From a virus: 44,776 bases of DNA. Made by a program: the position numbers and the translations under genes. The DNA lies in IMG/VR virus record IMGVR_UViG_3300044833_000094, positions 1-44,776 of that record, one strand, 5' to 3'. The notes beneath the pieces are model-generated. The model made no database searches and was not told where the DNA came from. It saw only the letters and a program-made list of their open reading frames with translations. Numbering within the stretch: position 1 is the first letter of the stretch; each line of letters opens with the position of its first letter. Positions 30,899 to 39,739 of this stretch are shown here, piece by piece.

Positions 30899-31650
30899 TG
30901 GGCGGTCCGGGTGCAGGAACAGCAAAGAATCAACTCAACTCGCAGAATGATCTGCAGAATCAGGCGTTCACTTCCCAGATGGGCACGCTGAATGACCTCA
31001 AGGGCCATCTATCTGGATATCTCTCCGGCAATCAGGGATTCACGCCACAACAGATGGCGACGATGAACAGCCAGGCGATCAATCAGAACGCGCAGAAGTA
31101 CAACCAGGCTGGTACTTCAGTGCGAAATGCTCTGAACGCCCGCGGGATCAACGGCAGCCAGACGCCGGGCGGTGGAGCGACGGCAGGAACTTTGGCTGGG
31201 CTCTACGGTGCCAAGGCCTCGGACCTGTCGAACTCGCTGAACACGGTCCAACTGCAAAACTCGCAGCAGGCACTGAACAATCAGTTCAATGCGTCTTCTA
31301 TCCTGTCGGGCAATGCTCAGACCTTGGGTGGGAGTGTCGGGACATTCGGGCAGGGCGCCAACAACGCGCTGAGCCAGTATGTGCAGGCGTCCAACAACGG
31401 GTTCATGGGTAACTTCTCTCGCGGACTTGGAATGGGCCTCGGCGGCGCAGCGGGTGCGGGCCTTACCGGAGGACTGGGATCTGCGCTGAGCGGGCTGAGT
31501 GGCGCGATGGGTGGCGTCGGCTCCTTTGCTTCGCTGAATGGAAATGGCGCAGCCAGTATGCTCCCCGGCTCCTTCTCTGGCGGAGCCCCATCCTTCAGTG
31601 GCATCAACGCCCCGGGCATGAGTGCCGGCGGCGGAAGCATGGGATGGTGA
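30898..31650 (+). CDS. Internal virion/ejection protein, Gly/Asn/Gln-rich, 250 aa
   Basis: GTG start in the preceding stop. The N-terminal half is a low-complexity Gln/Asn-rich helix (NQLNSQNDLQNQAFTSQMGT). The C-terminal half is Gly/Ala/Ser-rich with hydrophobic glycine-zipper-like runs (GLGMGLGGAAGAGLTGGLGS), as in membrane-active ejection proteins of P22/T7-type phages. Likely travels in the capsid and enters the host with DNA. Confidence 0.62.
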   Translation: MGGPGAGTAKNQLNSQNDLQNQAFTSQMGTLNDLKGHLSGYLSGNQGFTPQQMATMNSQAINQNAQKYNQAGTSVRNALNARGINGSQTPGGGATAGTLAGLYGAKASDLSNSLNTVQLQNSQQALNNQFNASSILSGNAQTLGGSVGTFGQGANNALSQYVQASNNGFMGNFSRGLGMGLGGAAGAGLTGGLGSALSGLSGAMGGVGSFASLNGNGAASMLPGSFSGGAPSFSGINAPGMSAGGGSMGW

Positions 31651-31651
31651 T

Positions 31652-32980
31652 ATGGCGACTCCGAACGTAGGCCCTCCGCAGACCGATCCGTCACAAGTCA
31701 GCCAGATCCAGCAGCATCTGCAGCAGATCGCGCAGACTCCTCCGCAACCGGTGCCGCAGGCGGGACCGGATCAGGGCAGCCCTGTTCGCCGATTCCTGAC
31801 TAACTTCTTTTATGGAGCAGGCCAGGGCTTATTGCAGCATGTCGGCCTTCCGACCGATTATGACAAGCAGCAGAATGTCATCGCGCAGAACCAACGGCAG
31901 CAGCAAATCTCGCAGTCTGCGGCAGAGACCTCCAGCCTCATCGGCTTGCACCAGCAGCAGCTTGCGAACGAGAAGCAGTCTTACGCTCAGAACCAGTATG
32001 AGAACGAGCAGCTACCTATCCCGGGCGAGGTAGCCGAGCACTTCCCCGGGCAGACGACAGCGCGGCGCAAAGACATCAACACGATGCTGCAGGTTGGGTC
32101 GGCGCTGAATCAGAAGCAGCCGATTGACCTTGATGACAATATTGCCGACATCATGAGGCTGCCGCGGGGCACGCAGGTAGATCCCCGCTTGGTCAAGACG
32201 CTGACGACCGCTGCAGGGATGAGCCCCAGTGCATGGCAGATCAAGGATGCGAACGGCTATCAGCAGCAGGAGAACAAGATCACGGGTGAAGTCCGCCCCG
32301 TTCTGGATAAGAATGGCCAGCCGATGCGTTCGAATAACATGCTGACTCCGTGGGTACGCGCGAAGGCAAATGCTGCGAACACGCCGTTTCCGGGAATGGA
32401 CGCTGCGGGTAATCCGACGACCATTTCGAATGCGCAGGCGCTTGCTACCGGTGCCCCGAAGATGCCGGAAGGCCAGACGATGACGCTCCAAGGTGATCGG
32501 ATCGGAGCCCAGACGTATCTGTCCGCCAATAAGAACGTCGAAGATAATCTGGCGGTTCTTCGCGATCCGACGCAGCACGCCATCATTGCCAGAACGATGG
32601 ATGCGATGGAGAAGGAACCCGGTGCTGCCGGCCAGTTGATCAACTCTGCCTTGCAGTCCGGACTTTCCCCAGAAGGCGCTAAGTTGATCGGCGGCCTCAA
32701 GCAGATGAACGAATTTGGCTCGTCCTTCAAGAAGTACACCGGCAACGGCGGGGCCGCCACAGACGCGCTCCGGGCAACGATTCACGGAAACCAGCCTAAC
32801 GCAGCGAATAGCGAGGCGGTAAACCGTCAACTCCTGCAACAGGATCGTGCGCTGGCAGGCCAGGTTCAGCAGATGCTCAGTCGGCCTGGTGCCTATGCGC
32901 CGCCTGCACGGAATGCTGCTCCTCCGGCTCCAAGCCAGTCAGGCAGTGACCCATTCGCGCAGTTCAAGAGGAATCGATGA
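31652..32980 (+). CDS. Internal virion/ejection protein, 442 aa
   Basis: Start at 31652 (the frame could open at 31622 but would overlap the stop). Pro/Gln-rich beginning, a Gln-rich coiled-coil stretch (QQQISQSAAETSSLIGLHQQ) and long helical parts (NVEDNLAVLRDPTQHAIIAR). This composition and the place between two similar genes match podovirus ejection proteins that form a trans-envelope conduit. Function inferred. Confidence 0.6.
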   Translation: MATPNVGPPQTDPSQVSQIQQHLQQIAQTPPQPVPQAGPDQGSPVRRFLTNFFYGAGQGLLQHVGLPTDYDKQQNVIAQNQRQQQISQSAAETSSLIGLHQQQLANEKQSYAQNQYENEQLPIPGEVAEHFPGQTTARRKDINTMLQVGSALNQKQPIDLDDNIADIMRLPRGTQVDPRLVKTLTTAAGMSPSAWQIKDANGYQQQENKITGEVRPVLDKNGQPMRSNNMLTPWVRAKANAANTPFPGMDAAGNPTTISNAQALATGAPKMPEGQTMTLQGDRIGAQTYLSANKNVEDNLAVLRDPTQHAIIARTMDAMEKEPGAAGQLINSALQSGLSPEGAKLIGGLKQMNEFGSSFKKYTGNGGAATDALRATIHGNQPNAANSEAVNRQLLQQDRALAGQVQQMLSRPGAYAPPARNAAPPAPSQSGSDPFAQFKRNR

Positions 32981-34518
32981 GCACGCCGGCAACAATCCCG
33001 ATGATCAACGGCACCGGGGAAGCATATGACATTCCCATGGAGAACATGCCCGACGCGCTAAAGTCCGGCCTGCAGCTCGCTGTGGACATGAAGCATGCCG
33101 GGACGGGTGAGCGATACACGATTCCCAACGGAAGGTATAAAGAGGCGCTGGCCAGCGGCATGGTACCGGATCATGCGCCGAGCGGCCCTCCGGTACCAGA
33201 GGGCATGCAGCAGACGCCGAGCGCCGCGTCTCGCTTCCTCTATGCGGCCGGAGCTAACCTACCATCGCCGAGTGGCCTGCTGGACATGATGCGCAATATG
33301 TCCTATGGCAACCCCACGGGCTTAGGCAAGAGCGGCGGCGTGGTCCAAGGGTTCGCCAACGATGCTGCGACACATCCGGCAGTTCAGCTTGCCACCTCTC
33401 CACATCTCGCGGCTGATGCGGGTAGTCAAGTGGCGGGGCTAGGCGGCTTCAACACCCACTCGATCGCGTCCGACTACCGAAACAGTGATTACGCTGGGAT
33501 GGCTGGCGATGTGCTCAGCCCTGCAGCTCAATTGCTCGCCTCGATGAAGCTAGGTGCGCGCGGAGAGCAAGGTGCCACGCCTGCGGGGGATGCGCTGCGC
33601 AGCACCGGCGAAAACATGATGAACAAATTCGTCCTGAAGGCAAAGGCCAAGAACCTTCAGTTCGGCGCAAACCCTGCTGAGGGGGTGTTGGAGAATACTT
33701 CGGGGATGGCCTTCACTAAACAGGGACTGGCCGACAAGATCGATGATGCACTCTACAACCAAGTCGGCCCGCAAATCGGTGATGCCTACAAGAGCGCCGA
33801 TGCGCGCGGCGAGACGATCTCCCCAGATGAACTGCGCAATGGGACTGCCCACGTGTTCGAGGGAGCGAAGAAAGCAGCCTCCGCGCTTGGTGGGAGCGAT
33901 GATCTCGTCAACCAGGTCAATAGTCAGCAGCAGAGATTGATGGACCTCGCCACCCAGGGACATCTGACGCCCTCCCAGCTATGGGAGCAGAAGATGATGC
34001 TCGATAAGAACACGAACTGGCGCAACCCTTCGGATGCCAACATCAACGAAGTGAAGCAGCTCCTGTCATCTTCGCTGGGGGACATTCTGGACAAGAAGGC
34101 GCCGGAAGTCATAGAGCCGAACCGCAGCTACCAGAACCTGAAGCAGGCGAGCAAACTTCAGAATGCCAACGCAGAGAAAAGCCCATCGATCTTCGGGACT
34201 CTGGTAAAAGCGGCTAGTAGCGCGGAGTTGAGACATTTGCTTGCAGGAGATGGCGCTGCGGCTACGCTGGTTGGGGCAACGGCCATTCCTCTTGCCACAT
34301 CCACGCCATTCTTAAGCGGCGCGTCCTCTGCGCTCTACCATTCCGGGGCGTTGGCGGACCGAGCGCTGCCAGCGGCGTACGGAGCGGCCATACGCAATGC
34401 TCTGACCAATGCACCAAATAAGGGTGCCGCCGAAAACAGCCAGAAAGAACAGGATGGTAGTCAAGGTGTGCGCTCCGTGCTGAGTAGAATGCTACCCCTT
34501 AGCGCCACTGGACGGTAG
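32977..34518 (+). CDS. Internal virion/ejection protein, 513 aa
   Basis: ATGA overlap with the previous gene. An N-terminal short beta domain (GEAYDIPMENMPDALKSGLQ) is followed by long helices (KAASALGGSDDLVNQVNSQQ, QRLMDLATQGHLTPSQLWEQ) and a hydrophobic C-terminal part (GDGAAATLVGATAIPLATST). Largest of the three-gene ejection set. No single family recognised. Confidence 0.6.
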   Translation: MSTPATIPMINGTGEAYDIPMENMPDALKSGLQLAVDMKHAGTGERYTIPNGRYKEALASGMVPDHAPSGPPVPEGMQQTPSAASRFLYAAGANLPSPSGLLDMMRNMSYGNPTGLGKSGGVVQGFANDAATHPAVQLATSPHLAADAGSQVAGLGGFNTHSIASDYRNSDYAGMAGDVLSPAAQLLASMKLGARGEQGATPAGDALRSTGENMMNKFVLKAKAKNLQFGANPAEGVLENTSGMAFTKQGLADKIDDALYNQVGPQIGDAYKSADARGETISPDELRNGTAHVFEGAKKAASALGGSDDLVNQVNSQQQRLMDLATQGHLTPSQLWEQKMMLDKNTNWRNPSDANINEVKQLLSSSLGDILDKKAPEVIEPNRSYQNLKQASKLQNANAEKSPSIFGTLVKAASSAELRHLLAGDGAAATLVGATAIPLATSTPFLSGASSALYHSGALADRALPAAYGAAIRNALTNAPNKGAAENSQKEQDGSQGVRSVLSRMLPLSATGR

Positions 34519-34530
34519 ATTACCTAAGTT

Positions 34531-34899
34531 CTATCTCCAACTGTCTATATCGGCGAGGACCGATCTGGCGCACTGGTCCACTACGTTTACGCCGCACACT
34601 TTGATGTGGTGGAGTATGTAATCGCTCGATGCGCTTCCAGCCACTATGCTCAGCGCGGAATGCTGCTGACCATATCTCTCAGCGCCGTCATCATCAGGAT
34701 CTATCGAAATCACGGTGACCCAAAGATTTCCCCTATCCGCTTGCCTGTACCTCGGGCTGGTCGCTAGGGCATCTCGAAATGCAGCTCCGAATAGCGAGCC
34801 TACCGTGTCTTGACATTGGCAGGTGAACCTTATCGGTCGGCGCACATTCTGCCCATATGCCGCGAGCGACAGCAGTAGCAGAACGGAAACGAATCTCAT
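34531..34899 (-). CDS. Solitary leftward 'moron': secreted protein, 122 aa
   Basis: Start at 34899: MRFVSVLLLLSLAAYGQ|N, a clear Sec signal peptide with Arg, a hydrophobic core and A-x-G end. The mature ~105 residues contain four Cys (TCQCQDT, VCGVNVVDQC), so two disulfides are likely, and a compact alpha/beta pattern (LWVTVISIDPDDDG, ALSIVAGSASSDYILHH). It is the only minus-strand gene inside the rightward late block. Such morons are often expressed from the prophage and change the host surface or block superinfection. That role is inference. Confidence 0.62.
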   Translation of the reverse strand: MRFVSVLLLLSLAAYGQNVRRPIRFTCQCQDTVGSLFGAAFRDALATSPRYRQADRGNLWVTVISIDPDDDGAERYGQQHSALSIVAGSASSDYILHHIKVCGVNVVDQCARSVLADIDSWR

Positions 34900-34988
34900 T
34901 TCATCACTGTGACGCACCGCCAGTCTTAAGCTGAATCCCCCAAAGCGGGGAGTGATGCACCCATTTCACGTACTTACCCGGAGAGACA

Positions 34989-37900
34989 ATGAAGATTCTG
35001 CTGGCTGGCCTATTGGCTGGCCTTTTTACGTTGGGCGCACAAGGCCAGATCAATCAGCCGGGCGGTGGTGGCAGCGTCAACAACGGAGGAAACGGCAACG
35101 GGAATGTATCGATCACTCCAGACCAGTTTGCCGTGGGCAGGAATGACGGCACGGTCGTCGGTCTTGCCGACATGGGCGTGTCGTGCTCAGGCTCTCCGCA
35201 AGTCTGTACCGTCGCGTGGCAGGAAGATCCCAGCCGCGGCTTCTTCGACCCACGCCGTCCGCGGACAGAGAAGATCGACGGCAATAACACGGTCGTCACT
35301 CTGGCCAGCAATTCCCCGCTGGCTTTGCAGCAGACCATGAATGACGCGAGCTGCTGGGCACAGAATCACCATCAGGAGTCCACGACCTTTATCCCGCCGG
35401 GCCAATGGCACACGGGATCTGCGAATCAACTGACGCTGACGGTGGGGCCGGGCGTGCACGTGCTCGGCGTCCCGGGGGGCACCGCAGGGCTCGGCGGCGG
35501 CCTTGGATCCTCTTCTCCGGTCGGCGGAACTACCTTTGTCGGAACGTATAACAACGTCTATATCTTTCAGGCGATCTCCCCTTATACTTCGGCCTGCTCT
35601 GACGGAACGACCGTCACCGACACGATGGATGGCGGCGATATCGAGAACATCCAGGCATACGGCTGCGGACAGGGTGGGTGCTCGAATGCTCCCGGCGATT
35701 CACACAGCTACGTCAATGCTGGACCGCAGCAGGGCGGCATCCTGGTTGCCCTAGGCCATGCCACAGGAAAGAATCTGCGCGCAGCGTACACCGGAAGCAT
35801 CGGCGTCAATGCAAGCGGGCAGGACTCTGAATTCTGGGATCTGCACTCTTATAGCGGGCTGATGTGGTACCGCACGGACCGCGGCCAACTGTCGATCCCT
35901 GCCCCGACAACGCCCTCCGTCTCCCCATCCACGACAGGTGGAACTCTGGCGGCCGGGACCTACTTCTATAAGGTAACGGCGCGGACAGATGTGGCAGGGC
36001 TGACGGGCGAGACGACTGCAGCACCCGAGGTGAGTGCGACCACGACTGGCACGACGAGCAGCGTTGGGCTCAGTTGGCCAGCAGTAACGGGAGCAAGCGG
36101 ATACCGAGTCTACCGGGGAACCTCAGCGGGCGCCGAGACCGGGTATCTCGTGACCGCGACCAACAGCCTGACCGACACCGGGGCTTCTCTCACAACGGCC
36201 ACGGTGCCGACTACCAACACCTCGGGGACCTACTTCCCCAGCACGGACGGGCTCCACGGCGGAGTGGAGTGGAACACCGCGGACGGACGGTATCACAATA
36301 CGGAAACCTATGGCAGCTTCATCGTGCCGGGAAGCCAAGGAACCGGGGCTAGCGAACTGGGCCACGTGTGCGGCGTGGTGATGGGCGGCGGCACCAACAC
36401 CGCGGATAATGTGTTCGAGCAGATCGACGAGATGGGCATCTGCCATCCCACCGAATCAGGGAACGCGCGCATCTCGCACTTTCGCGCTGAAGGTAATGCG
36501 CTCCACAGCTTCTTGAATAGCGATGGAGCCCTGCTTGCCGATCAGGGCGTGATCTCTCAGGGCTGCACCAACCAGGCGTCTGTCACCGCGAATGGATTTT
36601 GTGATGACCTGGTCGACAATTCAGCGGGCGGCGGCCAGTACTCCAACATCAACATCTATGACAACCCCACCCTTGGAACGAGCTTTCGAACCGGGTTCAT
36701 GACACCGACCGGGGCAGGAGTACGTTGTTCCAACGTGAACGTCTGCGATGGAACTGGTTTTGACCGCACCGCCGCGGGCGCCGGGACAGATGAGATTGGC
36801 AGAAATTCTTGGGTAACCGATCAATGGAAGGCGATTCTATCCGCAGATGCAGATAGATCGCCGTTTGAGGTGCTGGGCACAGTAGTGAGCGGTACCAGCC
36901 CGAACATCGCTGGTAACAATTATTTCTATTTCACCAATGGCTCACCGACGTCAATCTCAGGAGTGACCAATCCGATCGTCGGTCAGCCTATCCATGTCTC
37001 GCTCGACCACAACACCACGCTGGTCAGCATGGCGAACGGCGGGGCGTGGGAAACCTGCAACGGGCAGAACATTGTCGGACCGGCAGGCGTGCTGACATTT
37101 TATGTGATGGATTACGGCATCCACCATCGCCTAAAGGAGCAGTGCGATCCGCTGCCGGCAAGCCTGGTCACGAACGCGGCGGATAAGTCCAGCACCAGCA
37201 CGCAGGCGTTCGCCGGCCCGATCAGTGCGCCACAGTTCGGAAGTGTCTTCTATGCGGATGGCTTTCCGGCATCCTGCACCGTAGGCGGGACGGGCTACAC
37301 GACCCAGTACGACTGCGCGCTGCAAACTGCCTTCGCCTCAGCAGTCGCCAACAATTCTCTCGCGACGCTATATCTAGGAAACCACGGCTATGCGACCAAT
37401 GTCCCGCTTGTCTGCACCAACATCCACCAGTGTGTTTCGATCATCGGGCCTGGTATGGGATTCGGCCAGCAAGCGAATGACATGACATCGATCACCGCCC
37501 TTACTGCGATGGGCGTGATGATCTCCGTTCCAGCAGCGGCCTCGGGTCAGCTAGGGAACTGGACCCTCAGAGGGTTCACGTTAGACGGGAACAACCTTGC
37601 GCAAGCAGGCATCGAAGCGAACGCAGTGAAGGTAAGCAGAATAGAGCACATCGGCCTGAAGAACTTCACCAGCACGGATCACTGGATACAGGTAGGCGTG
37701 CCGACTTGCTCTGTCAATTGTAACTTTCAAATGAGCGTGAACGATGTATTCCTGATTGGCGCGGGATCAGCCCCGGCTAACTGGGGGACTGCCACAGCGG
37801 TCATAACGGGCGGAGTGCCGGTTGTCACCCTCGTTACAGGCGGCTCCTATGTTTACGCCAACCCCGCAGTCTACTTAAATGGCAACGGAGCAGGAACCAA

Positions 37901-39032
37901 ATTTCCCTGCACCACGATGGGCACAATTACCCCGATCGCTTCGGGTACCGGACCCTTTACGCTGACCGGCTTTACTGTCGCGGGGTTCGCGGGTTGCTCC
38001 GGTACGGTTTATGTCGTCATCCCCGATCTAGCTCCGGCGGCCTACGGGTTCGCCAGCGGGACGACCGATTCAGAGTTTGAGCGCGTTGTCGTGCAGGGAG
38101 TAGGGCGAACGGCGGCCATCAACGCCGGAACTGCTAACTCGGCGAAGTGGGATGCGCCCCACTACTACTCGGGCCAACCCATCGGAATCCTCGATTCCGG
38201 CAAGGATTCGTTCTACGACATCAACATGGATTCGGGCGGCGGGTATGGGTTCGACTGCGAAGGCACGTGTCGGGTATTCGGCGCGAAAAGCTTCTGGAAC
38301 GCTAGCTACGGCGGCGCTGAGGACTTCTATGTCAGCCCGTCCGCGAATCTCACAGTCATGGGACACTCTTGCGCTAATGCACAGAGCGCTGGCGGGTATT
38401 CGCAGTTTGTGAACGTCAGCGGGCCGATGTCGGTTCGTAACTCGGCTAACTTCTTCTTCAACCTGGGAACGTTCGGGGCGTACGACTGCGACGGTTCTGG
38501 GCACTCTGATTATTCGATCCCCACCGGCATCTATCCTCAGTCAATCAACACGACGGCGAACGGGGTCAATCAGCTCGGCAACGGAACAGCATCCGATAGT
38601 CTCTGGCAATATGCGACCCGCGTCTTCACAGGCTGGCGCAACGTGGACTCCAACCTGCTCTTGCAGACCAACAATTCTGGCGGCGTCGGGTTCTACGCTA
38701 GCAACACGCTTGGGTCTGGGCTGTTCGCAGGATTCGCACCCACGAGCCATCTCTCCTATCAGGCTATTGGGACCGCCATCGCATCCGCAACCACGATTGC
38801 ACCAACAGGCTCCGGCATCTTCCACGTAACCGGCACTACGCCGATTGTTACGATCACGCCGCCATTCGGCTGCACGACGACGGGATTCGGCTGCACCGTC
38901 ACGCTGATCCCTGATGGGCTGTGGACTACGACCAACGCGGGCAACATTGCCATTGCTACAACGGCTGTGGTGAGTAAGCAGTTGGTTATGACCTACGACC
39001 CCGCAGCAGTCAAGTGGTACCCGAGCTACTAA
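34989..39032 (+). CDS. Tailspike (beta-helix) with predicted signal peptide, 1347 aa
   Basis: MKILLAGLLAGLFTLGAQG|Q is a textbook Sec signal followed by a Gly/Asn-rich linker. Residues ~50-300 look like the first beta-helix (TVVTLASNSPLALQQTMNDA, then TFIPPGQWHTGSANQLTLTV). An FnIII domain lies at ~305-416 (GTYFYKVTARTDVAGLTGET, VSLSWPAV-like GLSWPAVTGASGYRVYRG). A second long beta-helix (~430-1250) and a short C-terminal domain follow. Many Cys are present. It probably binds and degrades host surface polysaccharide. GGAGAG ribosome site at 34980-34985. Confidence 0.78.
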   Translation: MKILLAGLLAGLFTLGAQGQINQPGGGGSVNNGGNGNGNVSITPDQFAVGRNDGTVVGLADMGVSCSGSPQVCTVAWQEDPSRGFFDPRRPRTEKIDGNNTVVTLASNSPLALQQTMNDASCWAQNHHQESTTFIPPGQWHTGSANQLTLTVGPGVHVLGVPGGTAGLGGGLGSSSPVGGTTFVGTYNNVYIFQAISPYTSACSDGTTVTDTMDGGDIENIQAYGCGQGGCSNAPGDSHSYVNAGPQQGGILVALGHATGKNLRAAYTGSIGVNASGQDSEFWDLHSYSGLMWYRTDRGQLSIPAPTTPSVSPSTTGGTLAAGTYFYKVTARTDVAGLTGETTAAPEVSATTTGTTSSVGLSWPAVTGASGYRVYRGTSAGAETGYLVTATNSLTDTGASLTTATVPTTNTSGTYFPSTDGLHGGVEWNTADGRYHNTETYGSFIVPGSQGTGASELGHVCGVVMGGGTNTADNVFEQIDEMGICHPTESGNARISHFRAEGNALHSFLNSDGALLADQGVISQGCTNQASVTANGFCDDLVDNSAGGGQYSNINIYDNPTLGTSFRTGFMTPTGAGVRCSNVNVCDGTGFDRTAAGAGTDEIGRNSWVTDQWKAILSADADRSPFEVLGTVVSGTSPNIAGNNYFYFTNGSPTSISGVTNPIVGQPIHVSLDHNTTLVSMANGGAWETCNGQNIVGPAGVLTFYVMDYGIHHRLKEQCDPLPASLVTNAADKSSTSTQAFAGPISAPQFGSVFYADGFPASCTVGGTGYTTQYDCALQTAFASAVANNSLATLYLGNHGYATNVPLVCTNIHQCVSIIGPGMGFGQQANDMTSITALTAMGVMISVPAAASGQLGNWTLRGFTLDGNNLAQAGIEANAVKVSRIEHIGLKNFTSTDHWIQVGVPTCSVNCNFQMSVNDVFLIGAGSAPANWGTATAVITGGVPVVTLVTGGSYVYANPAVYLNGNGAGTKFPCTTMGTITPIASGTGPFTLTGFTVAGFAGCSGTVYVVIPDLAPAAYGFASGTTDSEFERVVVQGVGRTAAINAGTANSAKWDAPHYYSGQPIGILDSGKDSFYDINMDSGGGYGFDCEGTCRVFGAKSFWNASYGGAEDFYVSPSANLTVMGHSCANAQSAGGYSQFVNVSGPMSVRNSANFFFNLGTFGAYDCDGSGHSDYSIPTGIYPQSINTTANGVNQLGNGTASDSLWQYATRVFTGWRNVDSNLLLQTNNSGGVGFYASNTLGSGLFAGFAPTSHLSYQAIGTAIASATTIAPTGSGIFHVTGTTPIVTITPPFGCTTTGFGCTVTLIPDGLWTTTNAGNIAIATTAVVSKQLVMTYDPAAVKWYPSY

Positions 39033-39148
39033 CCGCTTGACACCCAAAGGATAAGGACTATCCCGCACCGACACGTTTTGCACTCCCGGCACCCCAAACA
39101 GACGTAGCAGACTGAGGCGGAGTCGTGGCCCCAAATGCAATCAGGCAT
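39029..39148 (-). CDS. Possible Cys-rich microprotein, 39 aa
   Basis: MPDCIWGHDSASVCYVCLGC... continues with REC and KTCRC, giving seven Cys and one His in about 30 residues, followed by a hydrophobic end (GIVLILWVSSG). The ATG overlaps the stop of the preceding small gene by 8 nt. It ends 4 nt inside the tailspike stop region (convergent). No clear ribosome site, so uncertain. Confidence 0.4.
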   Translation of the reverse strand: MPDCIWGHDSASVCYVCLGCRECKTCRCGIVLILWVSSG

Positions 39149-39311
39149 GCTCAGGTTTAGGCTCCCAGCTCTCGCGTTCCATAGGCCTATGACCGGTCGC
39201 TGGGCTGTCCAAGCAGTCATAACGTGTGAATGCCCCGCTTAGGTCGAACCACCTTCCGGCCCCATCCTGCTCGATCCGACCCCAGCAATGTCTGCACTTT
39301 TGCTCTCGCAT
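39141..39311 (-). CDS. Small Cys/His protein, 56 aa
   Basis: MREQKCRHCWGRIEQDGAGR... has a CxxC knuckle, then W-F-D-LSG and YDCLDSPATGHRP, a common layout of phage zinc-binding microproteins (CxxC...C...H). AAGGAG lies just upstream of two adjacent ATGs; the second is chosen. Too short to be obvious from length alone. Confidence 0.6.
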   Translation of the reverse strand: MREQKCRHCWGRIEQDGAGRWFDLSGAFTRYDCLDSPATGHRPMERESWEPKPEHA

Positions 39312-39341
39312 CATCTCTCCTTGTCGTGGCCCCAGGGACAG

Positions 39342-39551
39342 TCAGGAAGCACGCGGTGGGTCTGGTATGGGCATCCAGTGGGTGATAGCCAGGTGACCGT
39401 AATTGTTATCGCTCCCTCCGTTCTCCCACCACTCTCCATCGTGCCAATCCGCACAGCATGAATGCGGACCATCTCCCTCGTTGAAGAACGCTATGATGTA
39501 CTCGCCGTCCTTCTCCGGTTCTATTTCTTGAATATTCAGCCATTCGCTCAT
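39342..39551 (-). CDS. DUF551 protein, 69 aa
   Basis: MSEWLNIQEIEPEKDGEYII... then ADWHDGEWWENGGSDN and ITHWMPIPDPP fit DUF551 (W-x-x-I, conserved G-x-W and THWMPLPxPP end). Small phage proteins of this family have no assigned function. GGAGAG upstream of 39551. The longer open frame to 39674 reads through an unlikely region. Confidence 0.8.
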   Translation of the reverse strand: MSEWLNIQEIEPEKDGEYIIAFFNEGDGPHSCCADWHDGEWWENGGSDNNYGHLAITHWMPIPDPPRAS

Positions 39552-39607
39552 TTCGTCTCTCCTGAAGGGTACGCAACACGGACACAATGATTGTGTATTC
39601 CTATCAC
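39548..39607 (-). CDS. 19-codon micro-ORF
   Basis: GTG start with strong GGAGGAG site 5 nt upstream: MIGIHNHCVRVAYPSGETK. The GTG overlaps the preceding stop (GTGA) and the TGA overlaps the DUF551 ATG (ATGA). It may be a real peptide or a coupling device that delivers ribosomes to DUF551. Confidence 0.4.
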   Translation of the reverse strand: MIGIHNHCVRVAYPSGETK

Positions 39608-39738
39608 TGGGTCTCCTCCTGTGCTGGCCCGGACGGATTCTTCCGCTCGTAGTCTCGTCCGCCATAAAACCCAACTAATACCCCAATGACGTACATAGCC
39701 AGTGGCCCGAACGCTTCAAGGAATTGAAATTTGCTCAT
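39604..39738 (-). CDS. 44-aa membrane protein
   Basis: MSKFQFLEAFGPLAMYVIGV... : one transmembrane helix (AFGPLAMYVIGVLVGFYGG) and a charged tail (DYERKNPSGPAQEETQ). The C-terminal QEETQ is encoded by the ribosome site of the next frame. Early leftward block. Function unknown. Confidence 0.6.
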   Translation of the reverse strand: MSKFQFLEAFGPLAMYVIGVLVGFYGGRDYERKNPSGPAQEETQ

Positions 39739-39739
39739 G

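Noticed and set aside
34989-39032. Diversity-generating retroelement target in the tailspike
   Set aside because: No reverse transcriptase or template repeat is visible in the window.
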